Below are positions 26,365 to 35,574 of a DNA stretch of 64,000 bases, piece by piece (positions within the stretch are counted from its first letter, which is position 1; each line of letters starts with the position of its first letter). This DNA comes from Thermithiobacillus plumbiphilus. GTDB lineage: Bacteria; Pseudomonadota; Gammaproteobacteria; Acidithiobacillales; Thermithiobacillaceae. Below the pieces are notes generated by a model that was given only the letters and a program-made list of their open reading frames with translations, did not search any database and was not told where the DNA came from. The stretch lies in NCBI RefSeq assembly GCF_038070005.1, contig NZ_JBBPCO010000007.1, positions 62,001-126,000 on the forward strand, in the 5' to 3' direction. The translations under genes were made by a program, and so were the position numbers.

Positions 26365-26808
26365 TCAGAAGTTACCGGATGCGCACTGCAGGCACATCAG
26401 TCCCTCCTGGCGCCACATCTCCACCACCCGGTCCCGGTCTTCCACCACAAAGGCCACGCGTGACCTGTCCACATGCGCCAGCAGCTCGCGCTTGACCTCG
26501 ACATCGCTGCGCCGGTCCTGCACCGGCCGCATGTAGAGTTCATGGTATTGCACGCCTTCCCGGGCCAGCCAGGCCTTGGTGACGCCGCGCAGGTTGTCGG
26601 GCCGCCCGGTACAGAGAATGATGTGAAAGCCGGCATCGAACAGCGTGTTGCAGAGCTGCACCATGGGCGCGATGGCGGGGTCCTCGGCAATGCCGGAGAA
26701 GAAGGCCTTCCAGTTCTTCGGGCGCTTTTCCAGATGATGCAGGCGCGCCGAGACATCGGCCAGGGTGCCGTCGATATCGAAGATGACGATGTCCTGCCTG
26801 GTTTGCAT
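26365..26808 (-). CDS. HAD-superfamily phosphatase, PNKP-3'-phosphatase-like
   Basis: A 147-residue single-domain HAD hydrolase. Motif I is Phe-Asp-Ile-Asp-Gly-Thr-Leu (nucleophile Asp and general acid Asp), motif II Cys-Thr-Gly-Arg-Pro, motif III a Lys in the Glu-Val-Lys-Arg-Glu segment, and motif IV Val-Glu-Asp-Arg-Asp. The layout and the Val-Val-Glu-Met-Trp-Arg ending resemble phage and bacterial polynucleotide kinase phosphatase domains, which remove 3'-phosphates from DNA or RNA. The kinase half is absent. The ATG at 26808 was preferred over an upstream extension. It is divergent from argB and converges on hslU. Confidence 0.75.
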   Translation of the reverse strand: MQTRQDIVIFDIDGTLADVSARLHHLEKRPKNWKAFFSGIAEDPAIAPMVQLCNTLFDAGFHIILCTGRPDNLRGVTKAWLAREGVQYHELYMRPVQDRRSDVEVKRELLAHVDRSRVAFVVEDRDRVVEMWRQEGLMCLQCASGNF

Positions 26809-26885
26809 GCTTAAATCCCATTCTTGCCAATGTGACAGATGTAGCCGCTGCCGAGGCCCGGGGAAATCCCCCCAAGGCGGGATGA

Positions 26886-27854
<969 letters not shown>

Positions 27855-27893
27855 AGCCCTGGTCGAGCATCTTGTTTTATCCTGGGAGACATC

Positions 27894-28172
27894 ATGCAAC
27901 TGGAAAGCAGCCTGCGGCAGTACTTCGACAACACCCGTCTGGTCGCTGAACTTTGCGAGCGCGGCGGCTGGCCGGATACCCGCGAACTCCTATTGAACCT
28001 TGAGCGGGTGGATGCGCAGGGCGATCATCTGGATGTGGACTGTGAGATCCGCTTCGAGGAGATCCTGATGCTGGGCTGTGGCGGGGTGGGCAAGCGCATC
28101 CCGCGCACCGGGTACTTCCACCTGCGGGTGAATGCAGAAAGTGGCGCCGTGGAAGCGGCGCGACTGCGCTGA
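27894..28172 (+). CDS. Conserved-looking small protein of unknown function (92 aa)
   Basis: A 92-residue soluble protein starting at ATG 27894 with GGGAGA ahead. It alternates acidic and hydrophobic residues (Leu-Asn-Leu-Glu-Arg-Val-Asp ... Leu-Asp-Val-Asp-Cys-Glu-Ile-Arg-Phe-Glu-Glu-Ile), suggesting a small alpha/beta fold. There is a Gly-Cys-Gly-Gly-Val-Gly-Lys-Arg segment at residues 61-68. I do not recognise a family. It sits 39 bases after argB and 47 bases before a pyrimidine nucleotidase, probably in one transcript. Confidence 0.6.
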   Translation: MQLESSLRQYFDNTRLVAELCERGGWPDTRELLLNLERVDAQGDHLDVDCEIRFEEILMLGCGGVGKRIPRTGYFHLRVNAESGAVEAARLR

Positions 28173-28219
28173 ACCCGCTCCGGCCCCGGCGCACTTCGGC
28201 CCGCTCGCGGCGCCTCCCA

Positions 28220-28861
28220 GTGGGCCGCCAGGTCTATCTTTTCGACCTCGACAACACGCTCTTCAACGCCAACCTGCACGTGTTTCCGCGCATGCACGGG
28301 CATATCAATGCCTATATCATGGAGCACCTGGCGCTGGAGGAGCAGGCTGCGGACCGCTTGCGTCACCAATACTGGCGCCGCTACGGTACCACCCTGCATG
28401 GCCTGATGGCCCTGCACCAGGTCGATCCGCTGGATTATCTCCATCGGGTGCATCCCGAGGACCTGGTGCTCGAGATCGCGCCCGATGCCCGGCTGCGCGC
28501 CATGCTGCTGCATCTACCCGGGCGCAAGTTCGTGTTCACCAACAGCCTGCGGCAGCACGCCGAGCGCGTCCTGCAGCGCCTGGGAGTGGCGGATCTCTTT
28601 GAGGACGTGTTCGACGTGGTTGCCGCGGATTACAAGCCCAAGCCGCACCCGGCCGCCTACCGTCGCATACTTCGCCACATCGGTGTGCCGGCCAGGCAAT
28701 GCATCATGGTCGAGGATACCCTGGCCAATCTCGTCACTGCCAAGCGTCTGGGCATGCGCACGATCTATGTGCATCCGCGCCTGCGGCGCTTCCGCTGCAC
28801 GGACTGGCACTGCCGCAGCGTTTATGAGATTCGCGCTTATTCGGCGCGCCCGACTGCCTGA
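28220..28861 (+). CDS. HAD pyrimidine 5'-nucleotidase (SDT1-like)
   Basis: A 213-residue HAD hydrolase. Motif I Phe-Asp-Leu-Asp-Asn-Thr-Leu-Phe and the helical cap containing Tyr-Gly-Thr-Thr-Leu-His-Gly-Leu are those of the SDT1/pyrimidine 5'-nucleotidase group. Motif II is Val-Phe-Thr-Asn-Ser, motif III Lys-Pro-Lys-Pro-His-Pro, and motif IV Val-Glu-Asp-Thr-Leu-Ala-Asn. Such enzymes dephosphorylate UMP, CMP or related metabolites. The start is a GTG at 28220. Its 3' end overlaps the convergent M23 peptidase gene by 25 bases. Confidence 0.85.
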   Translation: MGRQVYLFDLDNTLFNANLHVFPRMHGHINAYIMEHLALEEQAADRLRHQYWRRYGTTLHGLMALHQVDPLDYLHRVHPEDLVLEIAPDARLRAMLLHLPGRKFVFTNSLRQHAERVLQRLGVADLFEDVFDVVAADYKPKPHPAAYRRILRHIGVPARQCIMVEDTLANLVTAKRLGMRTIYVHPRLRRFRCTDWHCRSVYEIRAYSARPTA

Positions 28862-29763
28862 TCGCTGTCTTGGGCCGGATTGCCGGTGGCGGTGCCGGTA
28901 TCCGGTGCAAGGGGGTCCACGGGGGCCGTGGCCAGACTGGTGTAATCCGCCTGGATCTTCTCGCCGGCCACGGCCGCAAAGGCACCCCTGGCCGGTGTAA
29001 AGAACCTGAAGGGCAGGGAGGTGATCCTGCCGCTCACGTTCTTCTGGATCGAGAAATGCAGGTGCGGGCCATCGGAAAAGCCGCTGGTACCCGCCTCACC
29101 GATCTTCATGCCAGCCTCCACGCGCTGGCCCGCCTGCACCGTCACGCTATCCTTCTGGAGGTGGAAGTATTCCGCCCAGGTGCCGTCATCGTGCAGGATG
29201 CGCACGTAGTTGGCCTTCTTGCGGAATTCCTCGGACTTGCCGCCATCGCCAAACTGGCTTTCCGTATCGGTGACCACGCCTGCGCGGGCGGCCAGGATGT
29301 CGGCGCCGCGCGGCATGGCGATATCCACGGCATAATAGGAATCTGGCGTATTGTGAGTGATCACCGGTCCGCCATGGGCCTGGCTGATGCGATACTGCTT
29401 GCCATCGGCGAAGGGCAGACGATACAGCGCCTCAGCGTTCTGTTCGGCGGCGGGATCACCGATCGACCAGTTGTACTGATAGGCGCTGGCGGCGGATGTC
29501 TGTTCCGCTGCTGTCGGCAGTACCGTGACTTCCAGCCGGGTATGCGCCGGTATCAGGATCTTCACGGGCTCGGCATGCTCTCCGGCGATACTGCCCAGAT
29601 GCAGTCTCAGATCAACGGGAAAACGGCCATCATTGACGGCGGCGATGGCGGTGCCCTGAGTGGATTTTTCGGAAGTGACCTTGAAGGGATATTCACTTGC
29701 AGAGGCCAGGGACATTGCGGACAGATTGAGTGCGATTGCTGCGATCGCGAAACCGAACTTCAT
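28837..29763 (-). CDS. M23-family (LytM-type) peptidase, exported
   Basis: A 308-residue exported protein. Residues 1-22 form a signal peptide ending Ala-Ser-Ala-Ser. A beta-rich region (25-130) precedes the M23 domain. Metal ligands seen are Asp147 and His236 of Gly-Pro-His-Leu-His-Phe (234-236), with catalytic His201. The usual His four residues before the Asp is Tyr143; His137 in Thr-His-Asn-Thr-Pro may replace it, as in related proteins with a Tyr-Ala-Val-Asp motif. It would cut peptidoglycan cross-links or act as a LytM scaffold. The ATG at 29763 defines the signal peptide; longer in-frame starts were rejected. Confidence 0.82.
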   Translation of the reverse strand: MKFGFAIAAIALNLSAMSLASASEYPFKVTSEKSTQGTAIAAVNDGRFPVDLRLHLGSIAGEHAEPVKILIPAHTRLEVTVLPTAAEQTSAASAYQYNWSIGDPAAEQNAEALYRLPFADGKQYRISQAHGGPVITHNTPDSYYAVDIAMPRGADILAARAGVVTDTESQFGDGGKSEEFRKKANYVRILHDDGTWAEYFHLQKDSVTVQAGQRVEAGMKIGEAGTSGFSDGPHLHFSIQKNVSGRITSLPFRFFTPARGAFAAVAGEKIQADYTSLATAPVDPLAPDTGTATGNPAQDSDQAVGRAE

Positions 29764-30040
29764 TTCGAAACCTTGCTCCGGATGATTCGGGGAAGACCAC
29801 CAAGGCGGGATTGCGCTTGTCTTCAAAGGATAAATAGGCAGTAACTGAAAAAAGGCAAGATGAGCATGGGTCAGGCCGGGGCCGGATGAGGCAGCCTGAC
29901 AATATAGTAAACAGTCCCGGTTCAAGTGGCCAACCGTGTGAAGGACTTTGCGAATCGTGAGTGTCTACGAGGTTCAGGGTATCTCATGACAGTGCTCCTT
30001 TAGTTACGTGGGCGTCGCCTCTTGCGCGGGGAGTATATTC

Positions 30041-30064
30041 AGGTAAGATAGTAATAGTTTACTC
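30041..30064 (+). promoter_or_regulatory. Candidate operator/promoter of the tetR efflux operon
   Basis: AGTAA (30050-30054) and TTACT (30059-30063) form a small inverted repeat about 20 bases before the tetR start, overlapping a TAAGAT -10-like box (30044-30049). ATAGTAA recurs at 29904-29910 in the same gap. A self-repressor site is plausible. Otherwise the 29764-30083 gap shows no gene. Confidence 0.3.
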
Positions 30065-30083
30065 ACTTTTAGGGGCCGTAACA

Positions 30084-30692
30084 ATGAGCACCCGTGTAAA
30101 ACATCTACCCGCGGATGAGCGGCGCGCTGTTACCGTTGAGGCGGTGATCGAACTGGCTGCCGAACAGAATCCCAACGACATCACCACCTCCGCCATTGCC
30201 AAGCGTATGGGCCTGACCCAGGGCGCGCTGTTTCGTCACTTCCCAAGCAAGGACGCCATCCTGCAGGCAGTCATGGCCTGGGTGGCGGAACGCCTGCTCT
30301 CACGGGTTGACAAGGCCGCCCAGTGCGCTGCGTCTCCGATTGCCGCGCTGGAAGCAATCTTCATGACCCATATTGATTTCGTGGCTGAACATCCCGGGGT
30401 GCCGCGGATGATGTTTGGCGAATTGCAACGTGCGGGAGAGACTGCCCCCAAGCGCATGGTGCAGACGCTCATCCGCCATTATGGTGAACGTTTGCATCGG
30501 CTGATTGAGGAGGGCAAAGCACAAGGGGGACTGAACCCCGAGTTGGATACCGAGGCGGCCGCCACCCTCTTCATCGGTACCATCCAGGGCCTGGTAATGC
30601 AATCGCTGTTGGCCGGCGATGTTGCCAACATCCGCCGCGATGCACCGAGGGTCTTTGCCATCTTCCGACGTGGCATCGGGAGCGCACAATGA
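30084..30692 (+). CDS. TetR/AcrR-family regulator of the efflux operon
   Basis: A 202-residue regulator. The N-terminal helix-turn-helix is at about residues 27-60 (Thr-Thr-Ser-Ala-Ile-Ala-Lys-Arg-Met-Gly-Leu-Thr-Gln-Gly-Ala-Leu-Phe-Arg-His-Phe). The ligand-binding helices continue to residue 200. The ATG at 30084 is used because an upstream in-frame start would add 41 residues of promoter DNA. Its stop overlaps the ATG of the HlyD gene, so regulator and pump are one transcript, consistent with autorepression released by a pump substrate. The inducer is unknown. Confidence 0.88.
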   Translation: MSTRVKHLPADERRAVTVEAVIELAAEQNPNDITTSAIAKRMGLTQGALFRHFPSKDAILQAVMAWVAERLLSRVDKAAQCAASPIAALEAIFMTHIDFVAEHPGVPRMMFGELQRAGETAPKRMVQTLIRHYGERLHRLIEEGKAQGGLNPELDTEAAATLFIGTIQGLVMQSLLAGDVANIRRDAPRVFAIFRRGIGSAQ

Positions 30693-31840
30693 AACGTTTA
30701 CCACTGCAAGGTCGCACCCTGGCGCTCTTGGCCGTCATCGTCCCGTTGCTTGCACTCTTCATCTACGTTGGCCTGCGATCCGGCCCGCTGGCACCGGTTT
30801 CGGTGACTGTGGTGACAGTCGATTCGCGGGCGGTCACGCCGGCTCTGTTCGGGATCGGCACGGTGGAAGCGCGCTACACCTACAAGATCGGGCCGACGTT
30901 TGCCGGGCGCATCAAACGTTTGGAAGTGCATGTGGGCGACCAGGTCAAGGCCGGACAGGTACTGGGTGAAATGGATCCAGTCGATCTCGATGATCGGGTC
31001 CGTTCACAGGCATCGGCATTCAAGCGTGCGGAAGCGGCTTTGCGCGAAGCGGAGGCCCGGCAAGCCTATGCGCAAGCCCAGGCGCGCCGCTATGAGCAAT
31101 TGTTCGCGGTGCGCTCGACTAGCGAGGAAATCGTCACTACCAAGCGGCAGGAGCTGCAGATTGCCGATGCCGCCCTATCCGCTGCCCGGGAAGATATTGC
31201 CCGGACACGCTCCGACCGCGAAGCACTGATTGCGCAGAGGAACAATCTGCGCCTGATCGCGCCGGTCGACGGTGTAGTTGCCGTGCGCGATGCCGATCCT
31301 GGCACGACCATTATCGCAGGTCAGGCCGTGGTGGAAGTGATCGACCCCAAGAATTTGTGGGTCAATGTGCGCTTCGACCAGATCAGCGCATCCGGACTTG
31401 CCGCAGGCTTGCCCGCCCGCATCACCCTGCGCTCGCGCGGCGGCCAGACCTTGAAAGGCCGGGTATTATGGGTGGAGCCGAGGGCGGATGCCATTACCGA
31501 GGAGATCCTGGCCAAAGTAGTCTTCGATAGGATTCCTGAGCCCTTGCCGTCCATTGGTGAACTGGCCGAAGCCACGGTTAACTTGCCGGCGCTCCCGGCC
31601 GCACCGCTGATCCCCAACGCTGCCGTCCGGCGTGAGGGCGACAAAGTCGGGGCCTGGAAAATCGTGGATGGTGATCTGCGTTTTTTCCCGGTCAAGTTCG
31701 GCGCTTCCGACCTCAATGGCTACGTGCAGGTGCGCGAAGGGCTCAGCAATGGGGACCAGGTCGTGACCTATAGCGAAAAGGCACTGACGGCCCGTAGCCG
31801 CGTCCATGTAGTCGACCGCATCCCGGGAGTCTCAGAATGA
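30689..31840 (+). CDS. HlyD/DevB-type periplasmic adaptor
   Basis: A 383-residue membrane fusion protein with one N-terminal membrane anchor (about residues 9-27). The lipoyl/barrel-sandwich half Val-Gly-Asp-Gln-Val-Lys-Ala-Gly-Gln-Val-Leu-Gly at about 80 is followed by a coiled-coil hairpin (100-185) and the second lipoyl half Leu-Ile-Ala-Pro-Val-Asp-Gly-Val-Val. It bridges the inner-membrane permease and the outer-membrane channel. It overlaps tetR by four bases, and the permease gene by four. The DevB/MacA-like group is inferred from the ABC partners that follow. Confidence 0.88.
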   Translation: MKRLPLQGRTLALLAVIVPLLALFIYVGLRSGPLAPVSVTVVTVDSRAVTPALFGIGTVEARYTYKIGPTFAGRIKRLEVHVGDQVKAGQVLGEMDPVDLDDRVRSQASAFKRAEAALREAEARQAYAQAQARRYEQLFAVRSTSEEIVTTKRQELQIADAALSAAREDIARTRSDREALIAQRNNLRLIAPVDGVVAVRDADPGTTIIAGQAVVEVIDPKNLWVNVRFDQISASGLAAGLPARITLRSRGGQTLKGRVLWVEPRADAITEEILAKVVFDRIPEPLPSIGELAEATVNLPALPAAPLIPNAAVRREGDKVGAWKIVDGDLRFFPVKFGASDLNGYVQVREGLSNGDQVVTYSEKALTARSRVHVVDRIPGVSE

Positions 31841-33042
31841 TCAGCTTGGCCGGCCGCGACATTCTTCATGCCTGGGGAAAGTTCGTCTTCACCGGCATCG
31901 GTCTGGGTCTACTGATTGGCGTCACCCTAGTCATGGCCGGGGTGTATCGGGGCATGGTGGACGACGGCAAGGCGCTGCTCGACAACAGCGGCGCCGACCT
32001 TTGGGTCGTGCAAAAGGACACGCTGGGTCCTTACGCGGAATCGTCCAGCCTCAACGATGATGTGTACCGCGCCATCCTCGCCATGCCGGGAGTCGCCCAG
32101 GCAGCGAACGTGACCTACCTGACCATGCAGGCACGCAAGGGCGAGAGTGATGTGCGCACCATGGTAGTTGGCATCGTGCCCGGCGGCACGGGCGCGACGC
32201 CGGGCTGGCCACCTTATCTCGTCGCTGGGCGCCAGATCACGCGCGGTCACTACGAGGCGGTGGCCGACATCGCCACCGGGTTCAAACTGGGGGATCGCCT
32301 CACCGTTCGCCGCAATCATTACACCGTCGTCGGGCTGACACGGCGTATGGTATCGTCCAGTGGCGACCCAATGGTATTCATTCCGCTCAAGGATGCCCAA
32401 GAGGCCCAGTTCCTCAAGGACAATGACGCCATCTGGCAAAGCCGCCGTCGTACCGAGGCAAATCCGGCGCTCAACCGGCCAGGTGTGCCCGGCCTGCTGG
32501 ATGCGGTGATCGCATCACAAAGTACCAACCCGTTTGTCAATGCCGTGCTGGTTACGCTAAAGCCCGGTCATGCGCCCGAAGAGGTGGCCGAATCCATCCG
32601 GCGCTGGAAGCGTTTGACGGTCTACACCCGGGCACAGATGGAAGACATCCTCGTCGGCAAGCTGATCGCCACCTCGGCCAAGCAGATCGGCATGTTCCTG
32701 GTGATTCTGGCCATCGTCAGCGCGGCCATTGTCGCCTTCATCATCTACACACTGACCATGGACAAGATCCGCGAGATCGCGGTCTTGAAACTCATCGGCA
32801 CACGCAACCGCACCATCGCCGCGATGATCATGCAGCAGGCGCTCGCCTTGGGCGTGATCGGTTTCGTGGTCGGCAAGATCACAGCCACTTTTTCAGCGCC
32901 CCTGTTTCCCAAGTACGTCCTCTTGATGCCGTTCGACTCAATCGCCGGTTTTTTCGCCGTGCTCGTGATCTGCGTGCTGGCCAGCATCGTCGCCATTCGC
33001 ATGGCACTCAAGGTCGATCCGGCCGAAGCCATTGGAGGGTGA
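31837..33042 (+). CDS. FtsX/MacB-type ABC permease (DevC-like)
   Basis: A 401-residue permease: one N-terminal helix (about 17-38), a long periplasmic domain (about 40-280), then three helices at roughly 285-305, 335-355 and 365-390. This is the FtsX/MacB/DevC topology. The FtsX-family cytoplasmic loop Glu-Ile-Ala-Val-Leu-Lys-Leu-Ile-Gly-Thr-Arg-Asn lies between the second and third helices. These mechanotransmission-type permeases drive export from the periplasm rather than transport across the inner membrane. Coupled by overlap to the adaptor and followed after one base by the ATPase. Confidence 0.87.
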   Translation: MISLAGRDILHAWGKFVFTGIGLGLLIGVTLVMAGVYRGMVDDGKALLDNSGADLWVVQKDTLGPYAESSSLNDDVYRAILAMPGVAQAANVTYLTMQARKGESDVRTMVVGIVPGGTGATPGWPPYLVAGRQITRGHYEAVADIATGFKLGDRLTVRRNHYTVVGLTRRMVSSSGDPMVFIPLKDAQEAQFLKDNDAIWQSRRRTEANPALNRPGVPGLLDAVIASQSTNPFVNAVLVTLKPGHAPEEVAESIRRWKRLTVYTRAQMEDILVGKLIATSAKQIGMFLVILAIVSAAIVAFIIYTLTMDKIREIAVLKLIGTRNRTIAAMIMQQALALGVIGFVVGKITATFSAPLFPKYVLLMPFDSIAGFFAVLVICVLASIVAIRMALKVDPAEAIGG

Positions 33043-33043
33043 T

Positions 33044-33754
33044 ATGAGTGGCAAGGGCATTCGCATCGAAGGTTTGAAAAAACGCTATGGCGAGGGCGAC
33101 ACTGCTGTCGATGCCCTGAAGGGCGTGAACATGCAGGTGGCGCCCGGCGAAGTGGTAGGCCTGATCGGCCCTTCCGGTTCGGGCAAGAGCACCCTGCTCA
33201 AATGCCTGGGCGCGGTAATTGATCCGACCGGCGGTCGCATGACGCTGGGCGATGAAGCGATCTACGACAATGGCTGGAGAGTCCGTGATCTGCGCGCCTT
33301 GCGACGGGACAAGATTGGTTTCGTATTCCAGGCGCCCTATCTGATTCCGTTTCTCGATGTCACCGACAACGTGGCGCTGCTGCCGATGCTCGCAGGCGTC
33401 GCCAATGGGGAGTCGCGCGCGAAGGCACTGGAACTGCTCACGGCGCTGGATGTACAACACCGGGCTCGCGCAATGCCCTCGCAACTCTCCGGTGGCGAGC
33501 AGCAACGGGTTGCCATCGCGCGCGGGCTGGTCAATCGTCCGCCGGTGATCCTGGCCGACGAGCCCACCGCGCCGCTGGACTCCGAGCGTGCCATGGCGGT
33601 CATCCGCATCCTCAACGACATGGCGAAGAAGTACGAGACCGCGATCATCGTCGTCACCCACGACGAAAAGATTATCCCCACCTTCAAGCGCATCTACCAC
33701 ATCCGTGACGGCGTGACCCATGAAGAGGCTGGTGAAGGGCGAGGTTTTGATTGA
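33044..33754 (+). CDS. ABC transporter ATPase (DevA/LolD-type)
   Basis: A 236-residue ATPase. Walker A is Gly-Pro-Ser-Gly-Ser-Gly-Lys-Ser near residue 41, the signature Leu-Ser-Gly-Gly-Glu-Gln-Gln-Arg near 148, and Walker B Val-Ile-Leu-Ala-Asp-Glu-Pro-Thr near 168, followed by Ala-Pro-Leu-Asp where Ala/Gly-Ala/Asn-Leu-Asp is usual. The start at ATG 33044 follows GGAGGG in the end of the permease gene. It powers the permease; the MacB/DevA group normally has a separate adaptor and TolC, as here. Confidence 0.92.
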   Translation: MSGKGIRIEGLKKRYGEGDTAVDALKGVNMQVAPGEVVGLIGPSGSGKSTLLKCLGAVIDPTGGRMTLGDEAIYDNGWRVRDLRALRRDKIGFVFQAPYLIPFLDVTDNVALLPMLAGVANGESRAKALELLTALDVQHRARAMPSQLSGGEQQRVAIARGLVNRPPVILADEPTAPLDSERAMAVIRILNDMAKKYETAIIVVTHDEKIIPTFKRIYHIRDGVTHEEAGEGRGFD

Positions 33755-33779
33755 CTTTGAAAGTAAAGGAGCGGGCACC

Positions 33780-33866
33780 TTGACGAGCGACAGCATGAAT
33801 CTGTTCAAGCTGGAGCACCAGAGCTTCCATAAACCGTTTGTGGAGCATTTCCATGTGCAACGCTGA
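33780..33866 (+). CDS. Possible 28-codon leader ORF before the outer-membrane channel gene
   Basis: A TTG at 33780 has a strong AAAGGAG (33765-33771) eight bases ahead. The frame runs 28 codons to TGA 33864-33866, overlapping the following ATG (33853) in another frame. The product would be His/Phe-rich (Asn-Leu-Phe-Lys-Leu-Glu-His-Gln-Ser-Phe-His). Translation could couple to or tune the channel gene; it may also be chance. Confidence 0.3.
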   Translation: MTSDSMNLFKLEHQSFHKPFVEHFHVQR

Positions 33867-35361
33867 AGTGACGCACAGTCTCGGCGTTCACCGCACGGAG
33901 ACCGACTACAACTCCGCTCGCGCACTCGCGGCATTGATTCTTGCCGGATTGCTAGCCGGCTGTGCCGCCGGACCCGATTTCAAACGGCCGGTGATCCCAG
34001 ATGTACCCGGCTACACAGCGGCGCCTTTGCCAGCGCAAACAGCATCCGCACCCACGACCTTGGGAGATGCGCAGCACTTCAGCGCAGGTGCGAGCGTGAA
34101 TGCGCAGTGGTGGCATGGTCTGGGTTCATCCAAGCTCGATGCGCTGATCGAGCAGGCTTTTCAGGCCAGCCCAACACTGGCTTCTGCCAAGGCCACCTTG
34201 CGGCAGGCACAGGAATTCTATGCGGCGCAGGCGGGATCGACGCTTTATCCTCAAGTGGATGCCGGCATCGGCGCCCAGCGTCAACGCCTGAGTCCAAGTA
34301 TCTTGGGACAGGCCGGCGATGCGCGGGAATTCAGTCTGTACAATGCCAATATCGGCGTGCAGTACCAACTCGACTTGCCCGGAGGCAACCGGCGCGCACT
34401 GGAAGCGCTGGCCGCCCGCGCCGAGTATCGGCGCTACGAATTGGAAGGTGCGCGCCTGACCTTGGCGGCGAACATTGTTACCACCGCCATCACCCAGGCC
34501 AGGCTCGCGGGGCAAATCCGGGCCACGGAGGCCATCCTCGGCGCTCAGGGCGAACAATTGCACCTCACCCGAGAGCGGGTTCGCCTCGGTCAGGCTGCGC
34601 CGGACGACGTGCTGGCCTTGCAAACCCAGGTGGAGCAGACCCGCGCTGGAATTCCCTTGCTGCGCAAGCAACTCCAGCAGAACGAACATCTACTGGCCGT
34701 GCTCGCGGGCCGGGCGCCGGGCACTGGAGGCTTGCCTACCTTCACCCTGGAGGGGTTCACCCTTCCGTCTGATCTGCCGCTGGTTCTGCCGTCAGAATTG
34801 GTGCGCCGTCGCCCCGATATTCAGGCCGCGGAAGCCCTGTTGCATGCCGCCAACGCGGAATACGGCGTCGCGGTCGCCAAGTTGTACCCACAACTCACTA
34901 TCAGTGCCAGCCTCGGTTCGCAGGCATTAAGCACGGGCGCATTGTTCGGCAGTGGCTCTGCGGTATGGAGTTTCATCGGGCAGTTGACCCAACCACTTTT
35001 CAATCCCGGGCTGCCTGCCGAAAAGCGGGCGTCATTGGCCGCATTCGATGCGGCGGCGGCAAATTACCAAAGCGTCGTGCTCGAAGCCCTACGCAACGTG
35101 GCCGACGTGTTGCGGGCACTGGACAATGATGCACAAACACTGGCTGCGCTGACCACCGCCGATAACGCAGCACGGGGCTCGCTGGAATCCATGCAAAGGC
35201 AATATGCACTAGGCGCCGCCAGTTATATCCAACTGCTCACCGCACAAGAGCAGGCGCAACAGAATCGAATCAACCTGATTGCGGCCCAGGCACAACGCCT
35301 CGTAGATAGTGCCGCTTTGTACCAGGCATTGGGTGGTGGAGGCTGGGACGACGCCAGTTGA
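33853..35361 (+). CDS. TolC/OprM-family outer membrane efflux lipoprotein
   Basis: A 502-residue outer-membrane factor of the NodT/OprM group. The lipobox Leu-Leu-Ala-Gly-Cys places lipidation at Cys37, followed by Ala-Ala-Gly-Pro-Asp-Phe, typical of the family. Two repeated helical halves follow (roughly 90-260 and 300-490), including Leu-Val-Arg-Arg-Arg-Pro-Asp-Ile-Gln-Ala-Ala-Glu. The ATG at 33853 follows GGAG. It completes a tripartite pump with the HlyD, permease and ATPase genes upstream. No terminator was found directly after it; the minus-strand rpoH terminator lies at 35523-35551. Confidence 0.9.
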   Translation: MCNAEVTHSLGVHRTETDYNSARALAALILAGLLAGCAAGPDFKRPVIPDVPGYTAAPLPAQTASAPTTLGDAQHFSAGASVNAQWWHGLGSSKLDALIEQAFQASPTLASAKATLRQAQEFYAAQAGSTLYPQVDAGIGAQRQRLSPSILGQAGDAREFSLYNANIGVQYQLDLPGGNRRALEALAARAEYRRYELEGARLTLAANIVTTAITQARLAGQIRATEAILGAQGEQLHLTRERVRLGQAAPDDVLALQTQVEQTRAGIPLLRKQLQQNEHLLAVLAGRAPGTGGLPTFTLEGFTLPSDLPLVLPSELVRRRPDIQAAEALLHAANAEYGVAVAKLYPQLTISASLGSQALSTGALFGSGSAVWSFIGQLTQPLFNPGLPAEKRASLAAFDAAAANYQSVVLEALRNVADVLRALDNDAQTLAALTTADNAARGSLESMQRQYALGAASYIQLLTAQEQAQQNRINLIAAQAQRLVDSAALYQALGGGGWDDAS

Positions 35362-35522
35362 AAACTTGAAGAATGGCTTTGTTTGTTGAATCGTCCCGGA
35401 TTTTGAACTGACACGCAAGAGTTGGATGCAATCTTGGAGGAATTGGTACCGCAAGACCTCTAGCCATCGACCTGGTTGAACATGTTATGCAAGATGCTGA
35501 ATATCGGGCTGGGCCATGGTGA

Positions 35523-35551
35523 AATAAAAATCCCCGCACTGGCGCGGGGAT
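35523..35551 (-). terminator. Rho-independent terminator of rpoH
   Basis: On the minus strand ATCCCCGC and GCGGGGAT pair over a six-base loop, followed by a T run (A run at 35525-35530 on the plus strand). It lies 24 bases beyond the rpoH stop. The remaining 35362-35522 stretch shows no gene I can support. Confidence 0.88.
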
Positions 35552-35574
35552 CTGGATGCGAGAGTGATCGGCGC

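Noticed and set aside
27855-27893. Attenuator or leader between argB and the orphan gene
   Set aside because: The gap is only 39 bases and holds just a ribosome site.
35401-35463. Short peptide-like stretch ending Glu-Leu-Val-Pro-Gln-Asp-Leu between the efflux operon and rpoH
   Set aside because: Only 18 codons between stops and no start; too little to call a gene relic.
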